DNA of 64,000 bases from Gemmatimonadota bacterium (GTDB taxonomy: Bacteria; Gemmatimonadota; Gemmatimonadetes; Longimicrobiales; Gaopeijiaceae): contig JAJEBR010000033.1 in the NCBI GenBank assembly GCA_022822445.1, forward strand, positions 186,001 through 250,000, in the 5' to 3' direction. The stretch's first letter is position 1. Each line of letters starts with the position of its first letter. The notes under the pieces were generated by a model. It was not told the origin of the DNA and made no database searches. It saw nothing but the letters and a program-made list of their open reading frames with translations. Below, one piece after another: positions 1 to 9,063 of the stretch. The translations under genes and the position numbers were made by a program.

Positions 1-1
1 G

Positions 2-574
2 CTGGCCCGGCAGGCCGCCGCCGTGCTCGACTGCGGCGTCGCGGTAGAGGCCTGCCCGATGGACCTCGCACCGACTTCGTCGACGACCGCCACCCTCGCC
101 ATGGGCGACGCTCTGGCGGTGGTGCTGCTCCGCCGCCGGGGTTTCCGCCCGGCCGATTTCGCCAGCCTCCACCCGGGCGGTTCGCTGGGACGCCGCCTCA
201 CCTTGCGGGTGTGCGATGTGATGGTGGCCGAGGACTACCCCGCCGTGCGGGAGGACGCCACCGTGCGCAACGTCATCGTGCCCCTGGCGCGGATGCGGGG
301 CACGGTCCCGGTGATCGACGGCGCCAACGCCCTCGTCGGCGTGGTCACGGCCGGTGATGTCGCCCGCCTGATGGAGCACACGGAGGACTTCCTCGGTCTG
401 GCCGTGTCCACCTTCATGACCCGCACGCCCAGGATCGCCCGCCCGGACGAGCTGGGCGCCGCCGCGCTGCACCGCATGGAGGAACACGGGGTGATGGCCC
501 TGCCGGTCGTCGGCGAGTCCGGGCTGGAGGGCATCGTCCACCTGCACGACCTCATGCGAGCCGGAGTAGTCTGA
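2..574 (+). CDS. kdsD: Arabinose-5-phosphate isomerase KdsD, C-terminal part
   Basis: The frame is open from the window edge, so the N-terminus is missing. What remains is the end of the sugar-isomerase (SIS) domain, with the family motif APTSSTT followed by a GDALAV segment and HPGG-LGRRL, and then two CBS domains (about residues 75-125 and 140-185 of the visible part). KdsD converts ribulose 5-phosphate to arabinose 5-phosphate, the first committed step to Kdo for lipopolysaccharide. The stop overlaps the next start (TGATG), and lptC, an OstA-like gene and lptB follow, as in the kds/lpt clusters of many Gram-negatives. Identification rests on motif and synteny and is firm. Confidence 0.93.
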   Translation: MARQAAAVLDCGVAVEACPMDLAPTSSTTATLAMGDALAVVLLRRRGFRPADFASLHPGGSLGRRLTLRVCDVMVAEDYPAVREDATVRNVIVPLARMRGTVPVIDGANALVGVVTAGDVARLMEHTEDFLGLAVSTFMTRTPRIARPDELGAAALHRMEEHGVMALPVVGESGLEGIVHLHDLMRAGVV

Positions 575-1158
575 TGAGCACCTGCCAACCGTCCACGACC
601 CGCACGCTTCCGCGTTGCCTCCTGATCGCCCTGAGCCTCCTTGCGGCAGCCGCTGCGTGTACCTCCGAGGGTGACGACGGACCCCTCACCGAGCTGGAGG
701 AGGTGGCCGCCGACCAGACCCTCTACGACACCTCGATCAACCTCACTCGCAACGGTGTCCGGGACGGGATGGTCGATGCCGACAGTCTGCACATCTGGAA
801 TGACTCTTCTCATGTCCGGGTCTACGGGCTGACGCTGCTTCTGTACGACGAGCACGGCCGCGAGAAGGGCAGGGTCACGGCCGACGCCGGGAGAATGAAC
901 ATCGACGGCGTCAGCAACGACCTCTGGGCATACGGCAACGCGCTCCTCAGCGTGCCGGCCGACGAACTCAACGAGGCGCGGGAGATCGAGGCCGACGAAC
1001 TCTTCTTCGACATGGAGCGGGACCGCATCTGGACCAACGTGCCCGTCCGCATGGTGCGCGGGGGATGTCGCATCACCGGAGACGGCTTCCAGAGCGACCT
1101 GTCCTTCAACGACCTCCGGATCGATGCGCCGAAAGAAGGCGGATGCCCCGAATCGTAA
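574..1158 (+). CDS. lptC: LptC-like LPS export lipoprotein
   Basis: This 194-residue protein starts with a hydrophobic stretch ending LLAAAAAC, a lipobox, so it is probably a lipoprotein rather than the single-TM form of E. coli LptC. The body is one beta-rich domain with the pattern typical of LptC (a TRNGVRDG segment, GRVTADAG, and a late DGFQSD motif). LptC receives lipopolysaccharide from the LptB2FG transporter and passes it to LptA. The start overlaps the kdsD stop, and the 3' end overlaps the next start by 16 bases, so translation is probably coupled. Naming is supported more by context than by strong sequence conservation, as usual for this family. Confidence 0.85.
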   Translation: MSTCQPSTTRTLPRCLLIALSLLAAAAACTSEGDDGPLTELEEVAADQTLYDTSINLTRNGVRDGMVDADSLHIWNDSSHVRVYGLTLLLYDEHGREKGRVTADAGRMNIDGVSNDLWAYGNALLSVPADELNEAREIEADELFFDMERDRIWTNVPVRMVRGGCRITGDGFQSDLSFNDLRIDAPKEGGCPES

Positions 1159-3179
1159 GGGGAGGCCTGGGGGCCCTGCCCGCATTGGCAACCGCCCTGC
1201 TCGCCCCCGGGATCGGCAGCGGCCAGCAGCCCGATTGCCGGCTGGTCGCGGTGGGCGGCTACACCCACAGCCAGCGCTTCGTTTCGCGCTTCGGTCCATC
1301 CGAATACCGGCACTATGCATCCGGGGGCGTGGACTATCGGTGCTCCGACGGCACCCGTGTGCAGGCCGACTCGGCGGTGGTCTTCGAGTCGGACAACCAG
1401 GTTCAGCTCTACGGGAGGGTCCGCTTCGAGGATCCGGACACCGAACTCCTCGCCGACTCCGCGCTGTACTTCAGCAGCGTCAGGCAGCTGCGGGCGATGT
1501 CCAACGTGGTGGTCACCGATCGGGCGAGCGGCACGGTGATCCGGGGCGAAAACCTGATCTACAACCAGGCGTCCGAATTCCGAACGCTCGACCGGATGGA
1601 CGTCTACGGCGGGCAGCCGCGCGCAACGTTTTTTGTTGCGCCCGCGCCGGCGCAGGAGGAAGCGCCGCAGCCGGACAGCGGCCAGGAGATAGCGGCTCCC
1701 CCGGACCCGGACAGCGGCCAGGAGATTGCGGCTCCCCCGGACCCGGACAGCGGCCAGGAGATTGCGGCTCCGCCGGACCCGGACAGCGGCCAGGAGGTAG
1801 CAGCTCCCCCGGATCCGGACAGCGGCCAGGGCATCGCGGCGCCCCCCGACCCGGACAGCGGCCAGGCCGCCGAACCCGACACGGTCCCCGATCCCGACGC
1901 CGCCGCCGAACCCGCCGACACCGTCCCGCCCGTGCCCTACGACATCACGGCGGAGAGCTTCCGTTTCGAGGGGCGACGTTACTTTCACGCGGGCGGTCAG
2001 GTCGAGATCGTGCGGGACTCGATGCAGGCCTTCGGCGATTCGCTGGACTACGACCAGCAGGGGGGAGTGATGGTGGTGCTCGGAGGCGCCCGCTTCGAGG
2101 GCCAGGGTTATACGCTGACCGGAGCGACGATTTCCGTGACGCCGTCGAGTTCGCAGAGCGAAGAGATCGTGGCGCGGGAGGACGCGCACCTCACCGGCCG
2201 GCAGGTCGACATGCGCGCGCCCGCCATCCGGCTGTTCGTCGATGGCGGGAACGTGGACCGCCTCGTGGCGCTCGCCGAGGTGCCGCCCCTGCCCGGAGCG
2301 AACGAGGAACAGGAGGTCGACACGCGCGGACTCTCGCCCGGCGACGCGCAACGTGCCAGGGAGCTGGCGGGTGCCGCCGGAGAGGGGGACGATCCGCAGG
2401 CCGAGCCCGATTCGCTTCTCCGGCCCGTCGTGGTGGCCCAGGACTTCGAACTCACGGGAGACTCCATCGAGGTGAAGTCGCCGGGCCAGCGGCTCGATCA
2501 GGTGGTGGCGGCGGGCGACGCGAGGGCCGAGTCGGCCGACGGGGACTCGCTCCGCACGGGGGCCCTGCCTCCGGTGGCCCGTCGGGACTGGATGGTGGGC
2601 GACACGATCATCGCCCGCTTCGGGCCGTCGTCCGACAGCGCCGCGGCCGCCGACCCGCCTCCCGCCGATTCCACCCCGCGCCTGGAGACGCTGACCGCCA
2701 TCGGAAATGCCCGCAGCCTCTACAGGATGTTCTCCAGCGACACGACGGAGGTCGGCGCGGAACCCCGTCCGGCTTTACACTTAGTGGAGGGGGAAGAGAT
2801 CACCATCCACCTGGAGGGACGAGAGGTCGTGAACATGGACGTCGTGGGCCAGACCGAGGGGTGGCACTTCGAGCCGCTGCCGCCGGACTCGGCGGCCGTC
2901 GACTCGGCGGGAGCGAGGACGGATTCGGCCGCGATCGACTCGGCGGGAGCGAGGACGGACTCAGCCGCGATTGACACGACCGGGGTGAAACCGGACACGA
3001 CGGCGGCGGATGCGACCGGCGTGTGGCCGACTCCTTCCGCCGTGGCCAGGCCGGACGCGACGGACGCGAGATCAGCGGGAGCGAGTCCGGCCGCCAGGGC
3101 CGGAAGACGGTCCGGAACGGGGCCCTACCGGACCGCCGGCTCCCCCGGCGGGGCAGCCCGGGGAAGACGGCGGCGATGA
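1143..3179 (+). CDS. Large OstA/LptA-like periplasmic LPS-transport protein with repeat linkers
   Basis: The ATG at 1143 is chosen because it gives a signal peptide (MPRIVRGG then a hydrophobic run) and lies inside the end of lptC. The protein is 678 residues, far longer than a typical LptA (about 180). Two OstA-type beta-jellyroll regions are visible: residues about 45-155 and about 270-390 ([24 protein letters not shown]). A third related segment covers about 430-600. No LptD beta-barrel follows. Two low-complexity linkers are made of 12-residue repeats: [12 protein letters not shown] (residues about 175-245) and [12 protein letters not shown] near 580-615. It probably bridges LPS across the periplasm between the LptB2FG-LptC complex and LptD. 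The stop overlaps the lptB start (ATGA). Confidence 0.8.
   Translation: MPRIVRGGLGALPALATALLAPGIGSGQQPDCRLVAVGGYTHSQRFVSRFGPSEYRHYASGGVDYRCSDGTRVQADSAVVFESDNQVQLYGRVRFEDPDTELLADSALYFSSVRQLRAMSNVVVTDRASGTVIRGENLIYNQASEFRTLDRMDVYGGQPRATFFVAPAPAQEEAPQPDSGQEIAAPPDPDSGQEIAAPPDPDSGQEIAAPPDPDSGQEVAAPPDPDSGQGIAAPPDPDSGQAAEPDTVPDPDAAAEPADTVPPVPYDITAESFRFEGRRYFHAGGQVEIVRDSMQAFGDSLDYDQQGGVMVVLGGARFEGQGYTLTGATISVTPSSSQSEEIVAREDAHLTGRQVDMRAPAIRLFVDGGNVDRLVALAEVPPLPGANEEQEVDTRGLSPGDAQRARELAGAAGEGDDPQAEPDSLLRPVVVAQDFELTGDSIEVKSPGQRLDQVVAAGDARAESADGDSLRTGALPPVARRDWMVGDTIIARFGPSSDSAAAADPPPADSTPRLETLTAIGNARSLYRMFSSDTTEVGAEPRPALHLVEGEEITIHLEGREVVNMDVVGQTEGWHFEPLPPDSAAVDSAGARTDSAAIDSAGARTDSAAIDTTGVKPDTTAADATGVWPTPSAVARPDATDARSAGASPAARAGRRSGTGPYRTAGSPGGAARGRRRR
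1669..1872 (+). repeat. 36-bp in-frame tandem repeat in the OstA-like gene
   Basis: About five and a half copies of a 36-base unit encode the 12-residue unit [12 protein letters not shown]. Copies differ by a few bases, mostly at the isoleucine/valine codon and third positions. The period is a multiple of three, so copy number can change without breaking the frame. The unit is acidic and proline-rich and falls between two OstA domains, consistent with a flexible linker. Confidence 0.9.
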
Positions 3180-4039
3180 CCGGCGGCACGGCGGAGGCCA
3201 CGCTGGCGGCAGACCCGGCCGCTGAAGGCACGCCCACGGACGACCCCGACACGGTGAACCCCGCGATCCACGCCCCCGATACCAACTCGATCCTGCGCGG
3301 CGTCGGGCTGACGAAGATCTACCGGAAGCGGCGGGTCGTCGCGGACGCGGACATCGAGGTCCGGCAGGGCGAGGTCGTCGGCCTCCTGGGGCCGAACGGG
3401 GCGGGGAAGACCACCACCTTCTACATGCTGGTCGGCCTGATCGCCGCCGACCACGGCAGGGTGTACCTGGACGAGGCCGAGCTCACCGGCGTCCCGATGT
3501 ACAGGCGGGCCAGGATGGGGGTGGGCTACCTCGCGCAGGAACCGTCCGTGTTCCGCCGGCTCACGGTCGCCCAGAACGTCATGGCGATCCTGGAGACGCT
3601 CGACCTGACCCGCAGGGAGCGCCGGGAGCGGCTCGAAGAGCTCCTCGGCGAACTCTCCATCGGGCATCTGCGCGACAACAAGGCCTTCTCGCTGTCCGGC
3701 GGCGAGCGCCGCAGGCTGGAGATCACCCGGGCCCTGGTGCAGCGGCCCAAGTTCATGCTCCTCGACGAGCCCTTCGCCGGCATCGATCCCATCGCCGTGC
3801 AGGACATCCAGGAGATCGTGTCGCAGCTCGGCACGCGCAACATCGGCGTCATCATTTCGGACCACAACGTTGAACAGACGCTGGAGATCGTGGACCGCGC
3901 CTGCATCATGCACGACGGGCGGATCCGGGTCTCGGGGACGGTCTCCGAGCTGGTGTGGAACGACGAGGTGGCGCACCTGTACCTGGGCCGGACCCTCACC
4001 GCGCGGATGAGGGCGAGGTTCCCGCCGCCCGCAGGATGA
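3176..4039 (+). CDS. lptB: LPS export ABC transporter ATP-binding protein LptB
   Basis: This 287-residue ABC ATPase has Walker A (GPNGAGKTT), Q-loop (LAQEPSVF), signature (LSGGERRR), Walker B ([13 protein letters not shown]) and switch histidine (ISDHN). [11 protein letters not shown] and the FAGIDPIAV stretch are typical of LptB. It drives extraction of lipopolysaccharide from the inner membrane with LptF and LptG, which are not in this window. The ATG at 3176 overlaps the previous stop. It adds an unconserved, acidic N-terminal tail of about 40 residues before the ABC fold; the longer open frame upstream overlaps the OstA gene too far to be likely. rpoN follows after 7 bases, a very common arrangement. 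Confidence 0.95.
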   Translation: MTGGTAEATLAADPAAEGTPTDDPDTVNPAIHAPDTNSILRGVGLTKIYRKRRVVADADIEVRQGEVVGLLGPNGAGKTTTFYMLVGLIAADHGRVYLDEAELTGVPMYRRARMGVGYLAQEPSVFRRLTVAQNVMAILETLDLTRRERRERLEELLGELSIGHLRDNKAFSLSGGERRRLEITRALVQRPKFMLLDEPFAGIDPIAVQDIQEIVSQLGTRNIGVIISDHNVEQTLEIVDRACIMHDGRIRVSGTVSELVWNDEVAHLYLGRTLTARMRARFPPPAG

Positions 4040-4046
4040 GCCGGCC

Positions 4047-5552
4047 GTGAGTGCCAGGATGCGGTCGGGCATGTTCCAGGGCACCAGGCCCCGCCAGGAG
4101 GCGAAGCGCAATCCACGCCTCTACCAGGCGATGGACCTGATCTACATGCCGCTCATCGAACTTCAGGCCCGCATGGAGCACGAGCTCTCCGAGAACCCCT
4201 TCCTCGAACTCTCCGAACCCGACGACGACGAGGACATCCAGGTCGACGAGGAGGGGCAGGAGGATTCCGATGACGAGATGGACTGGGACGAGATCCTCCT
4301 GGACGGCTTCGACGTTGGCGGGACCCGCGAGCGCTACGAGCCGCGCGAGTTCTACCAGCCCCCGGCCGTCGAGCAGCGCCACCTCCACGACTTCCTCGAA
4401 GATCAGGTTGCGCTGGCCGACCTCGACGAGCGGCAGCGCTGGATCGCGACCGAGATCATCGGGAACATCGACGACGACGGCCTGCTCTCCTGTTCGCTGC
4501 AGGACGTGGTCGACGGCCTCGAAGGTTCGCGGGAGACGGTCCGTGACGCCGTCATGGCCGAGGCCGGGGGGATCGAGGCCGAAGAGGCGCGCAAGGCCGA
4601 GCTGGAGGAGCTGGAGTCGCTCTTCGCACCGTACACGACGGACGAGATCGAAGCGGTGCTGCGCGTGGTGCAGTCCCTCGATCCGCCCGGCGTGGGAGCC
4701 CGCGACCTGAGGGAATGCCTGATGATCCAGCTGACCAGGGGGGGCCGCGAGGACTCGCTGGCCTTCCGGATCGTCAGCGACGACCTCGACGATCTCCTCA
4801 ATCGCCGCTGGACGGAGATCTCGCGGGCCAGAGAGATCCCTGTCGCCGAGGTGCAGACCATCGCGGACGAGGTCGCGACGCTGGACCCGCGGCCCGGCCG
4901 ACAGTACGCGTCGACCCCGGACGAGTACGTCATTCCGGACCTTATCGTCGACAAGGTCGGTGGAGACTACCTGGTCTTCGTCAACGACACGGGGCTCCCC
5001 CGGCTGCGGATTTCGAAGACCTATCGGGATGTGGCGGCGGACCGCGCCAGCTTCGCCGGACGCAACAAGGAGTTCATTTCCAGCCGGATGAGCGCGGCGC
5101 AGTGGCTCATCCAGATGATCGAACAGCGGCGCCAGACGATGCTGCGGGTGATGCGCTACATCGTGACCCGCCAGCAGCGCTTCTTCGAGCGGGGCGTGCA
5201 GCACCTGAAGCCGCTGACGCTGAAGGAGGTGGCCGAGCACATCGGGATGGCGGAGTCCACCGTCTCCAGGGTCACCAACGAGAAGTACGTGCAGACCCCG
5301 ACCGGCACCTATCCGCTCAAGTACTTCTTCTCCGGAGGCCTTCCGACCGTCACCGGCTCGGATGTTTCGACCCGGGGCGTGCAGGCGAAGATCCAGAGCC
5401 TGGTGGACAGCGAGGACCCTCTCAAGCCGCTCACCGACCAGGCGATCGTGAATCTGCTGAAGAGCGAAGGGGTGAAGATCGCGAGGCGCACCGTGGCGAA
5501 GTACCGAGACCAGCTCGGGATCGTTACGGCGCGGATGAGGAAGCGTGTCTAA
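4047..5552 (+). CDS. rpoN: RNA polymerase sigma-54 factor RpoN
   Basis: The 501-residue protein has the full sigma-54 layout. The N-terminal activator region contains the helix NPRLYQAMDLIYMPLIEL and SENPFLEL, followed by an acidic region (about 50-85), the core-binding domain, and a DNA-binding domain with a helix-turn-helix near KEVAEHIGMAESTVSR. The RpoN box ARRTVAKYR lies near the C-terminus and recognises the -24 element. A GTG start at 4047 is preceded by AGGATGAG. RpoN directs transcription that needs enhancer-binding ATPases; no such activator is encoded here. The lptB-rpoN linkage is conserved across many Gram-negative phyla. Confidence 0.97.
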   Translation: MSARMRSGMFQGTRPRQEAKRNPRLYQAMDLIYMPLIELQARMEHELSENPFLELSEPDDDEDIQVDEEGQEDSDDEMDWDEILLDGFDVGGTRERYEPREFYQPPAVEQRHLHDFLEDQVALADLDERQRWIATEIIGNIDDDGLLSCSLQDVVDGLEGSRETVRDAVMAEAGGIEAEEARKAELEELESLFAPYTTDEIEAVLRVVQSLDPPGVGARDLRECLMIQLTRGGREDSLAFRIVSDDLDDLLNRRWTEISRAREIPVAEVQTIADEVATLDPRPGRQYASTPDEYVIPDLIVDKVGGDYLVFVNDTGLPRLRISKTYRDVAADRASFAGRNKEFISSRMSAAQWLIQMIEQRRQTMLRVMRYIVTRQQRFFERGVQHLKPLTLKEVAEHIGMAESTVSRVTNEKYVQTPTGTYPLKYFFSGGLPTVTGSDVSTRGVQAKIQSLVDSEDPLKPLTDQAIVNLLKSEGVKIARRTVAKYRDQLGIVTARMRKRV

Positions 5553-6597
5553 AGCGGCGGCGCGCAGGACGCGCACCGGCGCCGGCGGTTCCGCGGAGGC
5601 GCCGTCACCGGGCGCGGAGTCCCCAGGGAGGGCCGAGGCCTACCGCGACTTCGCGCTGGTCGTCCCGGCGTACAACGAGGCGCCCAACATCCCTCATCTG
5701 ATCCCGGAACTGCGCGCCGCCTTTAATGAATACGGTCTCGAGGGCGAAGTCCTTCTCGTGGACGACGGATCGAGCGACGGCACCGCCGCGCTGGCGGAGA
5801 AGGAAGGGCAGGGGTGGGACCGCCTGCGGGTCCTCCGGCACAGGGTGAACCTGGGGAAGACCGAAGCGATGCTGACGGCCGCGGAGGCGACCCGCCGGAA
5901 GTACCTGGTCCTCTTCGACGCCGACCTGCAGCACCTGCCGGCCGAAATCCCGCGCTTTCTGGACAGGCTCGCCGAGGGATGGGACATCGTGACCGGGCGG
6001 AAGGTGGGGCGGTACGACAAGCGCGCCGTGTCGTCGATCTACAACGCGCTGAGCAGGATGATCTTCCGCGTGCCGGTGAGCGACCTCAACTCCATGAAGG
6101 CGTATCGCGCGGACGTGCTGCGGGCCGTGCGGCTGCGTCACGACTGGCACCGGTTCTTCGTGGTGCTCGCGTACAAGAAGGGCTTCACGGTGACCGAGAT
6201 CGACATCGAGCTGCACCCGCGCCGGGCGGGGGAGGCAAAGTACTCCGGCAAGAGCCGGGTGGTGGGGGGCGTGCTCGACCTCGCAGCCGTGTGGTTCCAG
6301 CTCCGGTTCTCGCGCAAGCCGATGGTGGCTTTCGGACTGCCCGGGCTGCTGCTGTCGGCGGCGGGGATGGCGACGGGCCTGGTCGCGCTGTACCTCCGGT
6401 TCGTGTTGGAACAGGGCTTCAGGCCGCTCCTCTATCTCGTGGTGCTGCTGGTCACCGTCGGGGTGCTCTGCTTCCTGGCGGGACTTCTGGGCGAGATGAT
6501 CGTGTCCGTGCACGACGAGCTGGACGCGCTGCGCCGCGAGCGCGGGGGCAGGGGTGTGGGCAGGCGCGGGCCGGACTCCGGGCGGGAGGCCGGGTGA
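5545..6597 (+). CDS. GT2 family glycosyltransferase, polyprenyl-phosphate type
   Basis: This 350-residue protein carries an N-terminal GT-A domain (ALVVPAYNEAPNIP, then LLVDDGSSDGT and the metal-binding DADLQH) and two C-terminal transmembrane helices (about 255-280 and 290-320). This is the DPM1/GtrB/ArnC layout: transfer of a sugar from a nucleotide donor to undecaprenyl phosphate at the inner membrane. The GTG start at 5545 lies within the end of rpoN, with GAGGA upstream. Its stop overlaps the wecB start (GTGA). Position between rpoN and wecB suggests a role in surface polysaccharide or lipid A modification; the sugar is unknown. Confidence 0.88.
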   Translation: MSKAAARRTRTGAGGSAEAPSPGAESPGRAEAYRDFALVVPAYNEAPNIPHLIPELRAAFNEYGLEGEVLLVDDGSSDGTAALAEKEGQGWDRLRVLRHRVNLGKTEAMLTAAEATRRKYLVLFDADLQHLPAEIPRFLDRLAEGWDIVTGRKVGRYDKRAVSSIYNALSRMIFRVPVSDLNSMKAYRADVLRAVRLRHDWHRFFVVLAYKKGFTVTEIDIELHPRRAGEAKYSGKSRVVGGVLDLAAVWFQLRFSRKPMVAFGLPGLLLSAAGMATGLVALYLRFVLEQGFRPLLYLVVLLVTVGVLCFLAGLLGEMIVSVHDELDALRRERGGRGVGRRGPDSGREAG

Positions 6598-7859
6598 GCG
6601 GGACGCCGCGGATCCTCTCCGTGGTCGGCACGCGCCCGGAGGCGATCAAGATGGCGCCCGTGATCCGGGCGCTGGGCCGGCGGGGCGGCTGCACCCACAG
6701 GCTCGCGCTCACCGGTCAGCACACCGAGATGGTCGACCAGGTGCTCGGCGTCTTCGGCCTGGAGGCGGACTACGACCTCGAGCTCATGAAGCCGGGGCAG
6801 AGCCTCTACGACATCGGCCACGCCTGCATGGACGGCCTGCGCGAGGTCGCCGGGGACTTCCGCCCGGACGTGACCATCGTGCAGGGAGACACGGCCACCG
6901 TCTTCTTCGCGGGGCTGGTCACCTTCTTTCAGGAGGGACGGCTGGCCCACGTCGAGGCCGGTCTGCGCAGCCACCGCAAGTGGTCGCCCTTCCCGGAGGA
7001 GATGCTGCGCCGCATGACGGACACCGTCTCCGATTTCTGCTTCGCGCCGACGCTCGCGGCCAGGGTGAACCTCATGAAGGAGGGAATCGAGTCGAAGCGC
7101 ATCTTCGTGACCGGCAACACGGTGGTCGACGCCCTGCTGGAGGTGCGCGATCGTCTGCCGTCGGTGGAGGACGGACGTGTGGCGCGGCTGCTGGAGGCGC
7201 TGGGGGACGGCTCGGGGGCGCGGTCCGGTCCGGAGACGCAGGCCGGTGGCGCGGGAGCGGGTTCGGCGAAGCTGCCCGGCGGGCGGGGGACCGGTGCGGA
7301 GGCGCCGCCCGGGGTTACGCGCCGCCTGGTCCTGCTGACGGCACACCGGCGGGAGTCGTTCGGCCCGCCGCTGGAGGGCGTCTTCGGGGCGGTGGCGGAG
7401 ATCGCGGAGCGCTTCCCGGACATCGAGATCGTCTATCCGGTGCACCCGAATCCACGGGTGCGCGAGCCGGCCGGTCGCATTCTGGGGGGACGGCCGCGCA
7501 TCCACCTCGTCGACCCGCTGAGCTACGGCGACCTCCTCGCCGTGCTGAGGCGCGCCAGCCTGGTCCTCACCGATTCAGGCGGCATCCAGGAGGAGGCGCC
7601 CGCCTTCGACGTGCACACGCTGGTGCTCCGGGAGGTCACCGAGAGGCCCGAGGCCGTGCAGGCGGGGGCGGCGACCCTGGTGGGCACCGACCCGGGCCGC
7701 ATTCTGGCGGAGGCGGCGCGGCGGCTCGAGGGGGGCGCCGAGGGCGCGCCGGTGCGCAATCCCTACGGGGATGGGCGGGCGGGCGAGCGCATCGCCGACA
7801 TCCTGATGGCCGCGCTGACCGGGTCGCCGCGCGAGATGTCGGACTGGGAGGGCGCGTGA
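6594..7859 (+). CDS. wecB: UDP-N-acetylglucosamine 2-epimerase (non-hydrolysing)
   Basis: The 421-residue protein matches WecB: N-terminal VVGTRPEAIKMAPVI, then QGDTATVFF, HVEAGLRS, PFPEEMLRR, LTAHRRESFG, and the C-terminal LTDSGGIQEEAP. It interconverts UDP-GlcNAc and UDP-ManNAc, feeding ManNAc-derived sugars into surface polysaccharide. The GTG start overlaps the preceding stop. An insertion of about 35 residues (about 205-240), rich in Gly, Ala and Ser, interrupts the usual length of about 380, probably as a surface loop between the two Rossmann domains. Its stop overlaps the start of the next glycosyltransferase. Confidence 0.93.
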   Translation: MSGTPRILSVVGTRPEAIKMAPVIRALGRRGGCTHRLALTGQHTEMVDQVLGVFGLEADYDLELMKPGQSLYDIGHACMDGLREVAGDFRPDVTIVQGDTATVFFAGLVTFFQEGRLAHVEAGLRSHRKWSPFPEEMLRRMTDTVSDFCFAPTLAARVNLMKEGIESKRIFVTGNTVVDALLEVRDRLPSVEDGRVARLLEALGDGSGARSGPETQAGGAGAGSAKLPGGRGTGAEAPPGVTRRLVLLTAHRRESFGPPLEGVFGAVAEIAERFPDIEIVYPVHPNPRVREPAGRILGGRPRIHLVDPLSYGDLLAVLRRASLVLTDSGGIQEEAPAFDVHTLVLREVTERPEAVQAGAATLVGTDPGRILAEAARRLEGGAEGAPVRNPYGDGRAGERIADILMAALTGSPREMSDWEGA

Positions 7860-8959
7860 AGATCGTCCAGCACTGCGTGTACTTCCCCCCCGAGGTCGGG
7901 GGGCTGGAGAGCCACGTCCACTACCTTTGCCGGGGGCTGGCGAGGCGCGGACACCAGGTCACGGTGGTGACTTCGCTGTCCCGGCCGGGGCTGCCCGCGT
8001 ATGAGGAGATGGACGGCATCCGCGTTCACCGTACTCCCCTGCCGTCGCGCACCCCCTGGGGATGGTTTGCTCATGCGGCAGGCTCGACGCCGCGGACCCG
8101 TGCGGCAGTGCAGGGGGCCGACGTGGTCCATGCCCAGGCCTTCCCATCCATCCTGCCGTGCTCGCTGGCGCTGGCCGGGAGCGGAACTCCGCTGGTCTGT
8201 ACGCTGCACACTTCGCACTTCCTCCGGCTCGCCGCGAATCCGCTCGTCGCCCCCGCACTTGGCAAACTGGTCGAACTCAGCGATTACAACTTCGCCGCCA
8301 GCAAGGAGATCGCCGATGTGGGCGAAGCCCTCGGGCCGTCGATATCGGTCGAGACGCTCGTCAACGGCGTGGAGACGGAGATCTTCCGGCCGGTCGAGGG
8401 CACGCACCCGCGCGCCGGACGCAGGTGGCGGTTGGTCGTCCCCAGGCGCCTCTTCCCGAAGAACGGGGTCGAGTTCTTCGTGCGCGCGCTGCCCCTGGTC
8501 GCCGACCGGGCCGATGTCGACGCGATCGTCGTCGGGGACGGCCCGGACCGCGAGATGCTGGAGGGCCTCGCGGGGGAGCTCGGGGTGGCCGAGCGCATCG
8601 AATTCCTCGGCGCGAGACCCCACGCCGAGATGCCGGGGCTCCTCTGTTCGGCCGACCTGGCCATCTTCCCCTCGCTCATGGAGGCCACCTCGGTCGCGGC
8701 GCTGGAGTGCATGGCCTGCGGAGTTCCCGTGGCGGCGTCGGCGGTGGGAGGGCTGCCCCAGATCGTGGACGACTCGGTCGGCGGGCTCTTTCCGCCGGGC
8801 GATCCCAAGGGGCTGGCTGCGAAGGTTCTGGGGCTGCTCACGTCGGGCGGGCTGGCCGAGCGCGGCGCCACGGGCCGCGAGAGGGTCGTGGCGATGTGGA
8901 GCAACGAGCGGCTGGTGGACCGGCACCTGGAGGTGTATGGGGGGCTGGGGGTGGGGTGA
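7856..8959 (+). CDS. GT4 family glycosyltransferase
   Basis: The GTG start overlaps the wecB stop. The 367-residue protein is a GT-B enzyme: the N-terminal domain opens with YFPPEVGGLESHVHYLCRGLARRGHQV, and the C-terminal domain has the donor-site motif FPSLMEATSVAALECMACGVPV followed by the GGLPQIV loop. Acceptor and donor are not readable from sequence. As the last gene of the translationally coupled run from kdsD, it probably extends a polysaccharide or glycolipid using a ManNAc- or GlcNAc-derived sugar. Confidence 0.88.
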   Translation: MKIVQHCVYFPPEVGGLESHVHYLCRGLARRGHQVTVVTSLSRPGLPAYEEMDGIRVHRTPLPSRTPWGWFAHAAGSTPRTRAAVQGADVVHAQAFPSILPCSLALAGSGTPLVCTLHTSHFLRLAANPLVAPALGKLVELSDYNFAASKEIADVGEALGPSISVETLVNGVETEIFRPVEGTHPRAGRRWRLVVPRRLFPKNGVEFFVRALPLVADRADVDAIVVGDGPDREMLEGLAGELGVAERIEFLGARPHAEMPGLLCSADLAIFPSLMEATSVAALECMACGVPVAASAVGGLPQIVDDSVGGLFPPGDPKGLAAKVLGLLTSGGLAERGATGRERVVAMWSNERLVDRHLEVYGGLGVG

Positions 8960-8991
8960 AGGGGCGGATTGGTAATGACAACCGCTTCAAA

Positions 8992-9036
8992 GTGTAAATC
9001 CTACATGACATTATGTAATGTATACATGACATTTCC
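8992..9036 (+). repeat. Dispersed 45-bp element, copy A
   Basis: First of twelve copies of an AT-rich intergenic element. TGTAAA (8993), ATGACA (9005-9010), GTAATG, and GACATT (9028-9033) occur at the family spacing. It lies in the 104-base gap after the envelope operon and ends 27 bases before the methyltransferase start, pointing towards it. Confidence 0.85.
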
Positions 9037-9063
9037 TCATAAGACGGTCAGCGCCCTCATCGG

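Noticed and set aside
1669-1872. 36-bp repeats that superficially resemble a CRISPR array
   Set aside because: The copies are contiguous with no unique spacers, keep an open frame and encode a 12-residue linker unit of the OstA-like protein.
4047-5552. Sigma-54 dependent promoters in the window, expected because rpoN is present
   Set aside because: I found no clear TGGCAC-N5-TTGC site in the intergenic regions, and no enhancer-binding activator gene.
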